From: Methylocella sp.
Lineage (GTDB): Bacteria > Pseudomonadota > Alphaproteobacteria > Rhizobiales > Beijerinckiaceae
Direction of reading: 5' to 3'
DNA: 64,000 bases
Assembly: GCA_037200525.1 (NCBI GenBank)
Contig: JBBCGG010000001.1
Span: 4,828,501-4,892,500, forward strand
Part shown: in pieces, positions 30,338 to 39,517 of the stretch
Numbering within the stretch: the stretch's first letter is position 1
How the letters are laid out: the number at the start of each line of letters is the position of its first letter
Program-made: the position numbers and the translations under genes
The notes under the pieces: model-generated
What the model was told of the DNA's origin: nothing
The model's input: only the letters and a program-made list of their open reading frames with translations
Databases searched by the model: none

Positions 30338-31066
30338 ATGCAATTCTCAAAGCGCGCCAAGCAACTTTTTTATAGTTCAAAAGCCGTAGTGGTTTCTATG
30401 GGGCGGCGATCAGAGGCTAATTCGTCGGCCCCGCTGCGGAGCGCGATGATTGCCTGCGCGGTCCTCACGCTTACCGCAACGCTCCAGACAGGTTCAGTCT
30501 TCGCGCAAGACGCCGAAGCCCGTAAACCCGACAAAGACTGGCCCTGCAAGCAGATTCTCGTGCGGGAGATTTCCCTGCCGGCCATATGGTCGGGTCCCTC
30601 GATCGATGACGTGAATTGGCGCAAAGACACCGCCCTCGCTGAGCTCGTCACGCGGCTCGCGGCGCGGCGGACGCCGATCGAAACGGCCGAAGGGGCCATC
30701 GCGGACTTCGCCAAATCCGCTGGACCCGACAAACAGTCTCGGCTAGTCGCTCTATTTGGAGGACTTTTTGATACGCTCAATGCCGAGCGCACGGACGTCA
30801 TTGACGGGCTTATCCGGTTCGGCCAAAAGCGGAAGAAACTCGCCGAGAAAATCCGGACGGAGAACGCTCAGATCCAGAATAGCCCGGAGGCGGCCGGCCC
30901 CAGCGCCGAGGCGCAGCAAGCAAATCCTCTCAGCGCAACCCTGGAATTTGACCTTCGCATTTTCGACGAGGGGCGGCAGTCGCTGGCCTATGTATGCGAA
31001 ACGCCGACTTTGATCGAACAAAGGCTGTTCGCTCTCGCCAGAATCATCCAAAACAATCTCGATTGA
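30338..31066 (+). CDS. Unnamed secreted protein beside the xox cluster
   Basis: About 242 residues; the true start could also be the ATG at 30398, which leaves a better signal peptide (AMIACAVLTLTATLQTG..FA). The mature part starts near DWPCKQILV and has a conserved WSGPSIDDVNW stretch, followed by an alpha-helical, charged coiled-coil-like region to the end (CETPTLIEQRLFALAR). Two cysteines could form a disulfide. It is convergent with xoxJ. I recall similar proteins near methanol dehydrogenase genes of methylotrophs, which suggests a periplasmic role there, but no activity is known. Confidence 0.6.
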   Translation: MQFSKRAKQLFYSSKAVVVSMGRRSEANSSAPLRSAMIACAVLTLTATLQTGSVFAQDAEARKPDKDWPCKQILVREISLPAIWSGPSIDDVNWRKDTALAELVTRLAARRTPIETAEGAIADFAKSAGPDKQSRLVALFGGLFDTLNAERTDVIDGLIRFGQKRKKLAEKIRTENAQIQNSPEAAGPSAEAQQANPLSATLEFDLRIFDEGRQSLAYVCETPTLIEQRLFALARIIQNNLD

Positions 31067-31172
31067 GCGCGCGAAATCATCGCAAAGTTAGCTGTGTTTC
31101 TTGATTGGCGTTGCGCAAAAAGACAATAAAGGCTTCAGCCGCTCGAGTTGAAGCGATCGCGCTCTAGTCTCG

Positions 31173-32015
31173 TCAATTCTTCTTCGGCTTGTCGTTCTCG
31201 TCGAGGAGAGGAACGCCGTAATCCTTCAATATATTGTCGATTTCGCCCTGATTTTCGGCGATGGCTTTGTTCAAAAGACGCTTCCATTCCTGATCGGAAT
31301 GGCGAACGCCCATTCCCATGCGGAAAATCATTCGCGGTCCGGTGGTTTCTTTAATGAGGGGCGCTACCACCACAGGCGACTTGGCCTGCTTCGCAAAATA
31401 ACCGGCGATCGGTCCCCAGAGAATGGCGACATCGATGTTGCCTTGCTCAAGATCGTTCATCATGTCCACGGTCGGCGCATCGTAACGCGTGTCGACCACC
31501 AGAGGATAAGACTTGATGTTCGGCAGCAATCCATTGACCGCGAGATTCGTCACCGGCGGCGTTCCGGCGATGACGCCAATATGCTTGCCCTTGAGTCGCG
31601 GATCTTCCAGCGTCTCCACAGTTTCGAGGCCGGCGCCTTGCTTCGAGACCAGCGCATAGGAGGTGCGGTAATAGGGATTTGTAACCTGAACGATATCATC
31701 GCCCTGCGGCATGCCGATGATGACGTCGCAACGATGCGCGCCCAATGTGTTGCGCACAAATCCAGAGGAATTCGGGTAATAGGTATAGGCTACGCTTTTG
31801 CCGAGCTTTTGAGAGAGCAGCTCGGCAATTTTATTCTCGAGGCCTCTGCCCTCCTGATCAGAAAACGGCAGATCGCGCGGGTCGGCGCAGACTCGCAAGA
31901 CCTTCGGATCGACCAGTTCTATCGCCTCGTCGTCAGCCTGCGCAAAGGCCTTGCTGACCAATGACGGAGGCGCGAGCAGAAAAATGAGACACGAGACGAT
32001 AGCTGAGGGGCGCAT
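31173..32015 (-). CDS. xoxJ: XoxJ, periplasmic binding-type partner of XoxF
   Basis: A 280-residue periplasmic protein of the MxaJ/XoxJ group, a solute-binding fold with a wide cleft that is thought to help activate or mature the XoxF methanol dehydrogenase. A signal peptide (LIFLLAPPSLVSKAFA) is followed by LRVCADPRDLPFSDQEGRG, which marks the family. Middle and C-terminal parts contain DVIIGMPQGDDIV and AILWGPIAGYFA. I chose the ATG at 32015. It is the last gene of xoxF-xoxG-xoxJ; the start lies just 5 bases from the xoxG stop. Confidence 0.9.
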   Translation of the reverse strand: MRPSAIVSCLIFLLAPPSLVSKAFAQADDEAIELVDPKVLRVCADPRDLPFSDQEGRGLENKIAELLSQKLGKSVAYTYYPNSSGFVRNTLGAHRCDVIIGMPQGDDIVQVTNPYYRTSYALVSKQGAGLETVETLEDPRLKGKHIGVIAGTPPVTNLAVNGLLPNIKSYPLVVDTRYDAPTVDMMNDLEQGNIDVAILWGPIAGYFAKQAKSPVVVAPLIKETTGPRMIFRMGMGVRHSDQEWKRLLNKAIAENQGEIDNILKDYGVPLLDENDKPKKN

Positions 32016-32020
32016 CGTTA

Positions 32021-32545
32021 TTATCCGTCGATGCAGGCGCGTTCCGCTTCGGTCGCCGTGGGGAGCTTTGGGCCATGCTCGGCGGGGCGCCCACGGGGGA
32101 CTGCGTCGTTGGATCTGGCCCGAAGATAAATGTAAATATCGTCGAGATAGCACATCACGTTCTTATTGTCGGCGAACGCAGGCATGACGTTCTCGCTGCT
32201 GGTCGTGACGTTCTGTCGGCCACTCACAACCGTACCGACGAACTCGGCGTAGCTGAGGGTTTTGACGGAATTTTTCAGAGCCGGCGCGTAAGAAGAGCCT
32301 TCCCCATCGGGGCCGTGGCAGACGTGACATTCGGAATGATACCGGCGAAAGCCCGAATAGGTGAACCAATCCACAGTGCCATCGGGTTTGATGTCATATG
32401 TCGGATCGCCCTTAGCGTCGAAATTCTTGCCAAGGTCATCCTGCTTCACTGATTTGGGATCTCCGGGCGGATCGGCCATGACCGACGTTGAGAACGAAAT
32501 AAGAATAGTGAGGGACATGGCCCACACCGCAGAACGTATTTGCAC
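32021..32545 (-). CDS. xoxG: XoxG cytochrome c, electron acceptor of XoxF
   Basis: A 174-residue periplasmic c-type cytochrome with a signal peptide (ISFSTSVMA) and one haem site, CHVCHG. A likely axial Met is in SENVMPAFADN. XoxG takes electrons from lanthanide methanol dehydrogenase and passes them toward the oxidases. Its place directly after xoxF and before xoxJ is the standard order. A hairpin with a T run separates it from xoxF, so its expression may be lower. Confidence 0.92.
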   Translation of the reverse strand: MQIRSAVWAMSLTILISFSTSVMADPPGDPKSVKQDDLGKNFDAKGDPTYDIKPDGTVDWFTYSGFRRYHSECHVCHGPDGEGSSYAPALKNSVKTLSYAEFVGTVVSGRQNVTTSSENVMPAFADNKNVMCYLDDIYIYLRARSNDAVPRGRPAEHGPKLPTATEAERACIDG

Positions 32546-32569
32546 AGTATATCCTTATCCGAAAGATGA

Positions 32570-32601
32570 CTAAAAACGATCTCGGCGCAGATGCGCCGAG
32601 A
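32570..32601 (-). terminator. Intrinsic terminator between xoxF and xoxG
   Basis: On the minus strand, a perfect 9-bp stem (TCTCGGCGC/GCGCCGAGA, loop of 4) lies 28 bases after the xoxF stop and is followed by TCGTTTTTAG. This is an intrinsic terminator inside the operon, upstream of the xoxG start at 32545. Partial read-through would set a high XoxF to low XoxG/J ratio. Confidence 0.75.
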
Positions 32602-32628
32602 CCCACTTCATGCCAAAGATCAGGCAGT

Positions 32629-34425
32629 TTATTTGCCGTGAAGGCCGAACACGGTAAGCGTTCCGCCGAGCGCGGTATAGTTTGACAGAGCGGCATAACC
32701 GCCGACCGCGCCGAGACCGTCGGTCGACTTCGTCAGGCCAGCCGCAAGGCCGATGCCCGCCCAACCGCCAACGCCCGACAGAACTGCGACATATTGCTTG
32801 CCGCTGTGCTCATAGGTCATCACGTTTCCGATGATGCCCGACGGGGTTTTGAACTTCCACAGTTCTTCGCCTGTCTTGGCGTCTACGGCTTTCAGGTTGC
32901 CTTCGAGGGTCCCGTAGAACACGAGGTTTCCGCTGGTCGCGAGAGCGCCTGACCATACCGAGAAGGGCTCTTTGATCGCCCAAGCGATCTTACCCGTCTT
33001 GGCGTCCCAAGCGATGAAATTGCCCATGTTGCTCTGGCCTTTCGGCGGATACATGGACAAGGTCGCCCCAACATAGGGCTGGCCCGCAGTATAGCTCACT
33101 CTGAACGGCTCATAGTCCATGCAGACGTGATTGGTCGGGACATAGTTCAGCTCGGTGATCGGCGAATAGGCCGACGGCTGCTCGTCCTTGGAGCCGAGAG
33201 CGGCAGGGCAGATCCCTTTATAGTTCACGTCCTCGCCAGCGGACCCAGGCGCAAATTCAGCGACAACCTCTGGCCGGCCATAGGTCTTCGAGCTCTTGTC
33301 GAGATCGACCTTCGTCGCCCAGTTGACAGCCGGATCATATTTTTCAGCAACCAGCGGCTCGCCGGTTACGCGATCGAGCGTATAGCCGAAGCCATTACGA
33401 TCGAAATGCACCAGGACTTTGCGAGTGCCCTGATTTTGCAGGACCATTTCGTTGATGCCGTCATAATCCCACTGATCATGGGGCGTCATCTGGTAGATCC
33501 ATTTGACTTCGCCACTATCCGGGTTGCGGGCCCAAATCGACATCGACCAGCGATTGTCGCCGGGACGCTGCACCGGGTTCCACGTCGAAGGATTGCCGGA
33601 ACCATAATAGACGAGGTTCAGCTCGGGATCATAGGAAATCCAACCCCAAGTCGTGCCGCCGCCGATCTTCCATTGATCGCCTTCCCAAGTGTTGGTGCCG
33701 GAATCCTTGCCGACCGGCTTGCCAAGGCTCATGGTCTTTTCTGGATTGATGATCGTATCGGCATCCGGGCCCATCGAATAGCCGCGCCAAGCGAGCTTGC
33801 CATCCTTAATGTTGTAGGCGGCCACATAGCCGCGCACGCCGAACTCGCCGCCGGACACGCCAATCAGCACCTTGTCCTTAACGACCTGCGGCGCCGAAGT
33901 TCCCGTCGCGCCCTTCGAAGGATCGCCATCCTTCACAGACCAAACGACTGCGCCGGTCTTCACGTCGAGCGCGACCAACGTTGTGTCAGCCTGATGCAGG
34001 AAGATCTTGCCGTCGCCATAGGCGACGCCGCGGTTGACGGTATCGCAGCACATCACCGGAATGACGTTCGGATCCTGTTTGGGCTCATATTTCCAAAGGA
34101 TTCTGCCGTCGTTGTTCAGATCGAGCGCATAAACCATGTTTGGAAATGGCGTCGCGAAGTACATCACGTCGCCGACGACGAGCGGATTGCCTTCATGGCC
34201 GCGCAGAACGCCGGTCGAGAAGGTCCATACCGGGACGAGATCCTTGACGTTTTTGCTGTTGATTTGGTTGAGTTCGGAGAAGCGTCGATTGGCGTAATCG
34301 CCAGTCGGTATGACCCACTGCTTGGAGTCTTTCTGCAGAGTCAGCAGGTCGTCATTAGCGAAGGCCGCGCCATTGGCCAAAAGCGCAGTGGCGGCGACAC
34401 AGGACATAAGTAAAATCTTGCGCAT
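32629..34425 (-). CDS. xoxF: Lanthanide-dependent methanol dehydrogenase XoxF
   Basis: A 598-residue PQQ-containing periplasmic alcohol dehydrogenase oxidising methanol. A signal peptide ends near residue 23. The adjacent cysteines that form the ring disulfide over PQQ are Cys126-Cys127 in [11 protein letters not shown]. The catalytic Asp320 is followed two residues later by Asp322 ([10 protein letters not shown]). That second Asp is the lanthanide-coordinating residue, absent from calcium-type MxaF, so this is XoxF. The beta-propeller W motifs recur through the chain. The start has a GGAGGAAA ribosome site. No mxaF or PQQ synthesis gene is in the window. Confidence 0.96.
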   Translation of the reverse strand: MRKILLMSCVAATALLANGAAFANDDLLTLQKDSKQWVIPTGDYANRRFSELNQINSKNVKDLVPVWTFSTGVLRGHEGNPLVVGDVMYFATPFPNMVYALDLNNDGRILWKYEPKQDPNVIPVMCCDTVNRGVAYGDGKIFLHQADTTLVALDVKTGAVVWSVKDGDPSKGATGTSAPQVVKDKVLIGVSGGEFGVRGYVAAYNIKDGKLAWRGYSMGPDADTIINPEKTMSLGKPVGKDSGTNTWEGDQWKIGGGTTWGWISYDPELNLVYYGSGNPSTWNPVQRPGDNRWSMSIWARNPDSGEVKWIYQMTPHDQWDYDGINEMVLQNQGTRKVLVHFDRNGFGYTLDRVTGEPLVAEKYDPAVNWATKVDLDKSSKTYGRPEVVAEFAPGSAGEDVNYKGICPAALGSKDEQPSAYSPITELNYVPTNHVCMDYEPFRVSYTAGQPYVGATLSMYPPKGQSNMGNFIAWDAKTGKIAWAIKEPFSVWSGALATSGNLVFYGTLEGNLKAVDAKTGEELWKFKTPSGIIGNVMTYEHSGKQYVAVLSGVGGWAGIGLAAGLTKSTDGLGAVGGYAALSNYTALGGTLTVFGLHGK

Positions 34426-34900
34426 TCATTTCCTCCGGGCACTGTTCAGTGTCACTGCGAAGCTTATTGTGCCTCGGCAGTGAGTTTCACTACGTATCTT
34501 TCCGGCAGCGTGTCACCACCTCGGCGAGAGAATGCTTATGCACACTGCTCCCGCACCGACCTTCGAAAAGAGTCAACGGCCCCACCGCTGGCTCATGAAG
34601 CCGGAAAAAGTACCGCAAATGTATATAGCGGGCCGGCCCGCGACACAATAGTCTTTGCACATCAGGAAATTCTCTCGCGCCAGCAATCGTCAGAGCGAAA
34701 TCGCGGCTTTGGCGACGCGAATTCACCATGGCGCAAAGGGAAAAGAGGCATCATTTTCAGCCAGCCAAACAGCAGCCCGCTTTGGCTCATCCGACAAAAT
34801 CGGAATCAAATTTGTTTCAACGTTCAGCAAGAATTGAAGCAGTCAACAGATGATGTTTTTTCTCATTTATTACTTGTCTGTAGCTGAATAAGATTATGTT
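34426..34900. promoter_or_regulatory. xoxF upstream region
   Basis: About 475 bases with no gene. It must hold the xoxF promoter on the minus strand, since transcription into xoxF starts here. The half nearer 34800-34890 is distinctly AT-rich (TTTTTCTCATTTATTACTTG). I cannot place a -35/-10 pair or a regulator site with confidence. Confidence 0.5.
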
Positions 34901-35236
34901 CTAAAAGCAACGGATCTCCGCCTCCGCCTCCGCCCGGCGCAGATCGGCGGACATCGCTTTCAATTGGTCGCTCGCGCGAAACATGGAGCCGATCGCGCCT
35001 TGCGCCTGGGTCAGGCTCCCGACGGTTTCCGCGTCCACATAGCGGTCATAGGGCAGCAAAGAGGCGATGACGTCGATCGAACACGAACAGCGCTTCAAAA
35101 TCTCGCGCGTTTCGCCATTGGTTTTCATGCAAACGAAAACATAATCGGCTCGCGCTTCGGTCGGATAGTCATTGAGTTCAGCCGCGGCAACTGGCGTTGC
35201 GAGAAGCAGCAGCAGAGTCACGCCCGCAATTTTCAT
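34901..35236 (-). CDS. Small secreted Cys-rich protein upstream of xoxF
   Basis: A 111-residue protein with a clear signal peptide (IAGVTLLLLLATPVAAAEL). The mature part has ADYVFVCMKTNGETREIL, then KRCSCSIDVIASLLPYDRYVD, and ends EAEIRCF. The pattern of four cysteines, including a CSC pair and a terminal Cys, suggests disulfides. Similar small proteins are recalled near PQQ alcohol dehydrogenases of methylotrophs, but the function is not established. It reads in the same direction as xoxF, which begins 475 bases further on. Confidence 0.6.
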   Translation of the reverse strand: MKIAGVTLLLLLATPVAAAELNDYPTEARADYVFVCMKTNGETREILKRCSCSIDVIASLLPYDRYVDAETVGSLTQAQGAIGSMFRASDQLKAMSADLRRAEAEAEIRCF

Positions 35237-35311
35237 GATTTCGCTTTCTTGGGCCAAGAGCATTAGGGAGCCTGAGTCAGGATCGAAAGATTTCTTGCAG
35301 AAATCAAGATC

Positions 35312-35563
35312 TCATTCGACGCGAATCGGCGAGGCGGCAAGCCGCAAGCCCAAGAGGGCGCAAAGCAGCAATCCGGCGACCGGAAAAAAAGCCTGCGGAA
35401 AAAGAGCCTGGCAACTCGCGCAAAGAAATGTGCCAAGGATTGTCGCGGGAACCCAGCCGCCGGCCAAATAGCTGCAAGCCAGGGCGATGGACAGAATGAA
35501 AAACACGGCGATGGCGGCCCCGGAAAAAAGCCGCAAGGCGCAGACCAAGATGTGCCGGGTCAT
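35312..35563 (-). CDS. Small membrane protein, unknown
   Basis: An 83-residue, strongly hydrophobic protein with two or three membrane segments (about residues 5-31, 36-52 and 57-76). No family is recognised. It lies between a GST gene and the small secreted protein, all on the minus strand with about 75-190-base gaps. It may be a real small membrane protein; length alone leaves doubt. Confidence 0.45.
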   Translation of the reverse strand: MTRHILVCALRLFSGAAIAVFFILSIALACSYLAGGWVPATILGTFLCASCQALFPQAFFPVAGLLLCALLGLRLAASPIRVE

Positions 35564-35749
35564 GGCGAAGACCTCCTCAAGCGCGCCCGCGTCTGGGTCG
35601 CGCTGCTACTAGGTCTTAACTATGTTTTGATCTGAGCTTTTTGAATGTGTGATCGGCCACGCGTCATTTAGCAGGCAAAGACGGGTGAAAGTCCGCTGGG
35701 GCTTGGGCTCGCCCGTTCAGTTTTGCGCCGCAAAAATTCGCCCATCGAT

Positions 35750-36349
35750 TCATTGCGCGTTCGTTGCGGCGTATGTCGGGATTTCCACGGAAAAATCCTC
35801 CAGCCATTTGACGAGATTTGGATGATCTTTGCGCCATGACCCGGCGAAGCGCAAATCGAGATAGCCAAGAGCGCATGCGACTGCGATATGCGCAATCGTG
35901 CGCGCTCCGGCCGGCGGGGCATTTTCCAGCGCCGCCAGCCCGCGGATCACTTTCCCCTCCTGCCACGCCGGCCATTTCGGATCCTGCTTTTCGACCTCGC
36001 GAAGGCGGCGTTCATAGACCTGAAGAAGGCTGGCGTCGGCAATTCCATCAGCCAGCGCGGCGAGCGTCAGGGTTTTAAACCTGTCTGCGGGCGCGGCGGG
36101 AACAAGCACCCCGCCGCCAGCGAGATAATCGAGATAATCGACGATCACCGCGCTATCGAAATAAGTCGCGCCATTCGGCAGGGTGAGCGCTGGAATTTTG
36201 CCGAGCGGATTGTACTTGAAAATTGCGTCCGCCGAATCGCTCGTATTCGTCGCGATGACTTCGATTTTGTCGGTCAGCCCGGCAAAGGCCGCGGCGATTA
36301 TAACTTTTCTTCCAAAGGGCGAGGCCGGGGAGGAACGTAAAACCATCAT
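35750..36349 (-). CDS. Glutathione S-transferase family protein
   Basis: A 199-residue GST-like protein. The thioredoxin-fold N-terminal half shows SSPASPFGRKV (active-site serine region), then YNPLGKIPALTL with the conserved cis-proline and DSAVIVDYLD. The C-terminal half is helical with ADGIADASL and RTIAHIAVACALGYLDLR. Substrate is unknown; such proteins handle electrophiles or oxidative stress. It stands alone in its strand context. Confidence 0.88.
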   Translation of the reverse strand: MMVLRSSPASPFGRKVIIAAAFAGLTDKIEVIATNTSDSADAIFKYNPLGKIPALTLPNGATYFDSAVIVDYLDYLAGGGVLVPAAPADRFKTLTLAALADGIADASLLQVYERRLREVEKQDPKWPAWQEGKVIRGLAALENAPPAGARTIAHIAVACALGYLDLRFAGSWRKDHPNLVKWLEDFSVEIPTYAATNAQ

Positions 36350-36494
36350 TCTTGAACAACTCCGCTGACCGGAATGCGTGGCGAAGCCAGCGCTTTCCGG
36401 GCGCGGCGGTCCAGCTTTAAGCCAAAGCGGAGCGCGGGGCGAGCCCCCTGCCGACGAGAGCTATGGAAGCGGGCGGCCTGCAACCGGCGCGACT

Positions 36495-37025
36495 TCAATC
36501 CAGCGAGCAGGCATAAATGGCCTTGATCCTCGACGTCACCCGCATGCTCGGATAGCCGTCCGTGACGTTGCTTATCAAGAAGGTTCCGCTTTCCCCAGGC
36601 CCGACGATGCCTCCGGCGGAGAGAGTCACTTCCGCGAGCGAGAGACTCTGGGTCAGAATTTCAACCCTGCGGATGATTTTGCCGGGCAGCACATTATTCA
36701 CATCCCAGGTGAAGGCATTGGCGAAAGCGACGACCGAGGGGCTGGCCGAGCGGACTTTTTTCACGTCGGCGTCATCCACCGGCTCCGGCACGCAAGCGGC
36801 AAGCTTGTCGCCGAGACCCTCGGCTTTGAGCCGCGCCTCGGCGTCATTCTGGCAGGCGTCGCGGCAACCTCGCATGAGATCGCGGATCGCCTGGTCATCG
36901 ATGTCGGGCGCCGTCATCTTCGCCTTAAGGCAGGCGCGGAAACAAGTTTCGGCGGCCGGCGCCTCTTTGGGCGCCGCGATCAGCGCTGCAGCTGCGACGG
37001 CAAGAGCCAATATCGATCTCAGCAT
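36495..37025 (-). CDS. Secreted conserved protein with N-terminal Cys motifs
   Basis: A 176-residue exported protein: signal peptide (ILALAVAAAALIAAPKEAPA), then a twin-cysteine helical stretch CFRACLKAKM and CRDACQN, giving paired CxxxC motifs typical of small helical-hairpin proteins, then a beta-rich C-terminal half (TWDVNNVLPGKIIRRVEI..). I do not recognise the family. Reading direction matches rlmJ upstream, about 110 bases away. Confidence 0.55.
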   Translation of the reverse strand: MLRSILALAVAAAALIAAPKEAPAAETCFRACLKAKMTAPDIDDQAIRDLMRGCRDACQNDAEARLKAEGLGDKLAACVPEPVDDADVKKVRSASPSVVAFANAFTWDVNNVLPGKIIRRVEILTQSLSLAEVTLSAGGIVGPGESGTFLISNVTDGYPSMRVTSRIKAIYACSLD

Positions 37026-37136
37026 CGACTATTTCCTCCCCTAGTTTTATTTAGCCCGCTCATTGCCCAGCAGCAATTGAGGAGCCCGATCCAAGAAACT
37101 GGGGCGGCTTTCAGCCTTGGCAAGACGCTATCGGGC

Positions 37137-37976
37137 TTATGGCCCGGCCAGCCATTCAATCAAATGATCGGGCTGACCATCGCCGAGGCAATGGCTGAGG
37201 CAGGGTAGAATGAGCCTTGCTTCCGCCTCCAAAGAAAATGGCGGATTGAGAATGATCAAGCCAGACCTTGTCAGTGCCCCCTGCGGCCAGACGGCGTCGA
37301 TCTGGAACTCGATCCGCAATAACCGGCCTTCGCGGCGCGCGAGCGCCTGAGCCATCGCCGCTGCTTTGGCGCGATCCTTGACGGGATACCAGAGCATATA
37401 AACGCCAGTCGCCCACTTGCGCCACGCGGCAGCCATGGCATCAGCCAGCCGCTCAAATTCATTGGCGTCCTCGAAGGGCGGATCGATCAACACGAGCCCA
37501 CGGCGCTCGATCGGCGGGATAAACGCCTTGAGGCCGGTATAGCCGTCAATCGGCATCAATTTTATGCGCGCATCGCGCCCGAGATTGGCTTTGAGACGCA
37601 CGAAGGCTTCGGGGTGAAGCTCACAGAGCTGCATCTTGTCCTCTGCCCGCAACAAGGCTTTGGCGATCGCTGGGGAGCCGGGATAGCTTGGCTTATCCTC
37701 GCGGAGCAGCGGCGCGATGATGTCGAGATAGGGCTGGATCAGGCGTTGCGCGTCGAGCGGCAATTGCGCCCCCGCGAGCCGGCCGACGCCGCCGCGCCAC
37801 TCGGCGGTCTTCTCCGCCTCGGGACCGGAAAGATCGTAAAGCCCGCAGCCGGCATGGGTCTCGATATAGCGAAAAGCCGCCGCCTTCAAAGCCAGATGAA
37901 GCAGGATTCGCGTCAGAAAAATATGTTTGAACACATCGGCAAAATTGCCAGCGTGAAAATCGTGACGGTAATTCAT
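37137..37976 (-). CDS. rlmJ: 23S rRNA adenine-2030 N6-methyltransferase
   Basis: A 279-residue enzyme that methylates A2030 of 23S rRNA. The family start MNYRHDFHAGNFADVFKH is exact and the catalytic motif is IDPPFE. The SAM region includes THAGCGLYDL. Length matches E. coli RlmJ. It is not needed for growth in relatives. Confidence 0.94.
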   Translation of the reverse strand: MNYRHDFHAGNFADVFKHIFLTRILLHLALKAAAFRYIETHAGCGLYDLSGPEAEKTAEWRGGVGRLAGAQLPLDAQRLIQPYLDIIAPLLREDKPSYPGSPAIAKALLRAEDKMQLCELHPEAFVRLKANLGRDARIKLMPIDGYTGLKAFIPPIERRGLVLIDPPFEDANEFERLADAMAAAWRKWATGVYMLWYPVKDRAKAAAMAQALARREGRLLRIEFQIDAVWPQGALTRSGLIILNPPFSLEAEARLILPCLSHCLGDGQPDHLIEWLAGP

Positions 37977-38019
37977 GGTTCTTCTTACGCGCCGCGCGGA
38001 AAGAATCGAGCTTGCGGCC

Positions 38020-38829
38020 TCAAAGCGCCGGGGGCACAGAAATCTGGCCGATTGGGCAGCCGCGGCGGCTCACCTCCGGGCAGTCGTGAAAATCGCGCAA
38101 ATCCTTGGAAAAGCAGATCCTGACTTCTTGCAAAACGCCGCGCGAGCAGCCGACGCCCAGCATTCCGGGGCGCAGACGCCGATTGGCGGCGATGAATGCG
38201 CGTTGAATGTCCATTGGCGTCCAGGTCTGATCAGTCTTTGCGTCTTGGAAAGGCTGCGGAATCACGATTGCTTCGCGCGCCTGGCGCACATCGTTGAAAT
38301 AATCCGTTGGACTTTTGCCGGAGCAGACGCCGTGTTTGCGCCATTCATATCGCGCCAGCCCTTCATCTGGGTAGAGGCCGGCCGCCGCCTGCAAGGCGAT
38401 GCGCGATGGCGATGGCGCGCCTGCGCAGTCCGATGGGAAGCCGTGTTCATATTGCAGCCAGAGCCCGTGGACGACAAAGCCCAGATTGGCGCCGGGCTCG
38501 CATTGACCACGCGCCCGCGCCGCAGCCGGAGTTTTGCAAAAACTGGCCGACCATGAGAGCGAAAGAACATAAAAATCAAAGTCGCCCGGCGCGCTGGAGC
38601 CCGGTGCGCCCATCGGCGTTGCGCCGTGCGGCAAAGCAGGGGGCCCAGCGCTTGAATCGCCGGGAAGCGGCCGTTTATCCGCGCAATTGTCCAAAATGCA
38701 GCCGCTATCGGCGGGCGCGGCGCGGGCGGCGCCAAACGGGGCCGCGCAGCAATAGATCGCCGTGGCGAGCGCGAGACTGGCGGCGCCTATTTTGCCGGAA
38801 CGGCTGATCCTGCGGAGAGCCCGAACCAT
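38020..38829 (-). CDS. Ribonuclease T2 family endonuclease
   Basis: A 269-residue T2-type RNase, secreted (signal region around residues 10-35, ending AAPFGAARA). Both catalytic segments are present: FVVHGLWLQ and EWRKHGVCS, each with the active-site His. Several cysteines suggest disulfides in the periplasm. I chose the ATG at 38829, which avoids overlap with the upstream gene; the frame is open further upstream. It follows the upstream secreted protein by 16 bases, so they probably share a transcript. Confidence 0.9.
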   Translation of the reverse strand: MVRALRRISRSGKIGAASLALATAIYCCAAPFGAARAAPADSGCILDNCADKRPLPGDSSAGPPALPHGATPMGAPGSSAPGDFDFYVLSLSWSASFCKTPAAARARGQCEPGANLGFVVHGLWLQYEHGFPSDCAGAPSPSRIALQAAAGLYPDEGLARYEWRKHGVCSGKSPTDYFNDVRQAREAIVIPQPFQDAKTDQTWTPMDIQRAFIAANRRLRPGMLGVGCSRGVLQEVRICFSKDLRDFHDCPEVSRRGCPIGQISVPPAL

Positions 38830-38845
38830 CAGCGCGATGTTTCGC

Positions 38846-39319
38846 TCAGGGCCGCGCCATTTTGCAATTCGGCGCATCGGAGTTGCTTCGATCAAGACCG
38901 TCAACGCACCATTCGATGCCGAAACCATAGCCGAAGACGCCGAGATCCTGGTCGATCGAGTAGGACACCACGCGAATCTGATCGTCATTCATTTGGACGC
39001 GCGCCTGACAATAGCGCCGCTTAATATAATCAAGGCCATTCGACCTGAAGCCAATTTCCTTCACCCGTTCGAAACCCACGATCTCCAGGCCGGTCTTCCA
39101 GAATTCGCTTTCCCGATCATGAAATCGTGATCGAATTTCACCCAGCGGCGCGGGATCGTCGCAGGCCGGCAGAACCGCGTCATAGGGGCTATAGCGCCGC
39201 TCGGCGGGCACGAGAGGGCGCGCCACGGCGCTGGAAGCAAAGCCTCCGACGACAAGCAGCGCCAGGGCCGAAAGTGAACCGGAAATCCTACGCCCCATAA
39301 ACCTGCTCCGCTTATTCAT
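38846..39319 (-). CDS. Conserved secreted protein, unknown
   Basis: A 157-residue exported protein with a signal peptide (LSALALLVVGGFASSAVA). Mature conserved stretches are PLVPAERRYSPYDAVLPACDDP, KEIGFRSNGLDYI and RRYCQARVQMND, ending in FGIEWCVDGLDR. Similar proteins are widespread in Hyphomicrobiales; none that I know has a function. Co-directional and close to the RNase T2 gene. Confidence 0.7.
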   Translation of the reverse strand: MNKRSRFMGRRISGSLSALALLVVGGFASSAVARPLVPAERRYSPYDAVLPACDDPAPLGEIRSRFHDRESEFWKTGLEIVGFERVKEIGFRSNGLDYIKRRYCQARVQMNDDQIRVVSYSIDQDLGVFGYGFGIEWCVDGLDRSNSDAPNCKMARP

Positions 39320-39517
39320 TCAGCTTCTATCCGCGCGCCGCCCGCGCTGGTTTCAGGCGACGATGCTTCGCCCGGACCAAGCCGTCAAGGGGCTCGCCTA
39401 TCGTGGATAATCGCCGCCGGAACGCCCGGCGACGGCGCGGCCTTAGCCGGAATGGAGCATGAACTTCAGCTTGTGAGGGTGGATATCAAGCCAAGGGATC
39501 GGCTTTCTGCCGTGCGC

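Noticed and set aside
33127-34413. Plus-strand open frame of 428 codons opposite xoxF
   Set aside because: Mirror of xoxF codons; no signature or start site.
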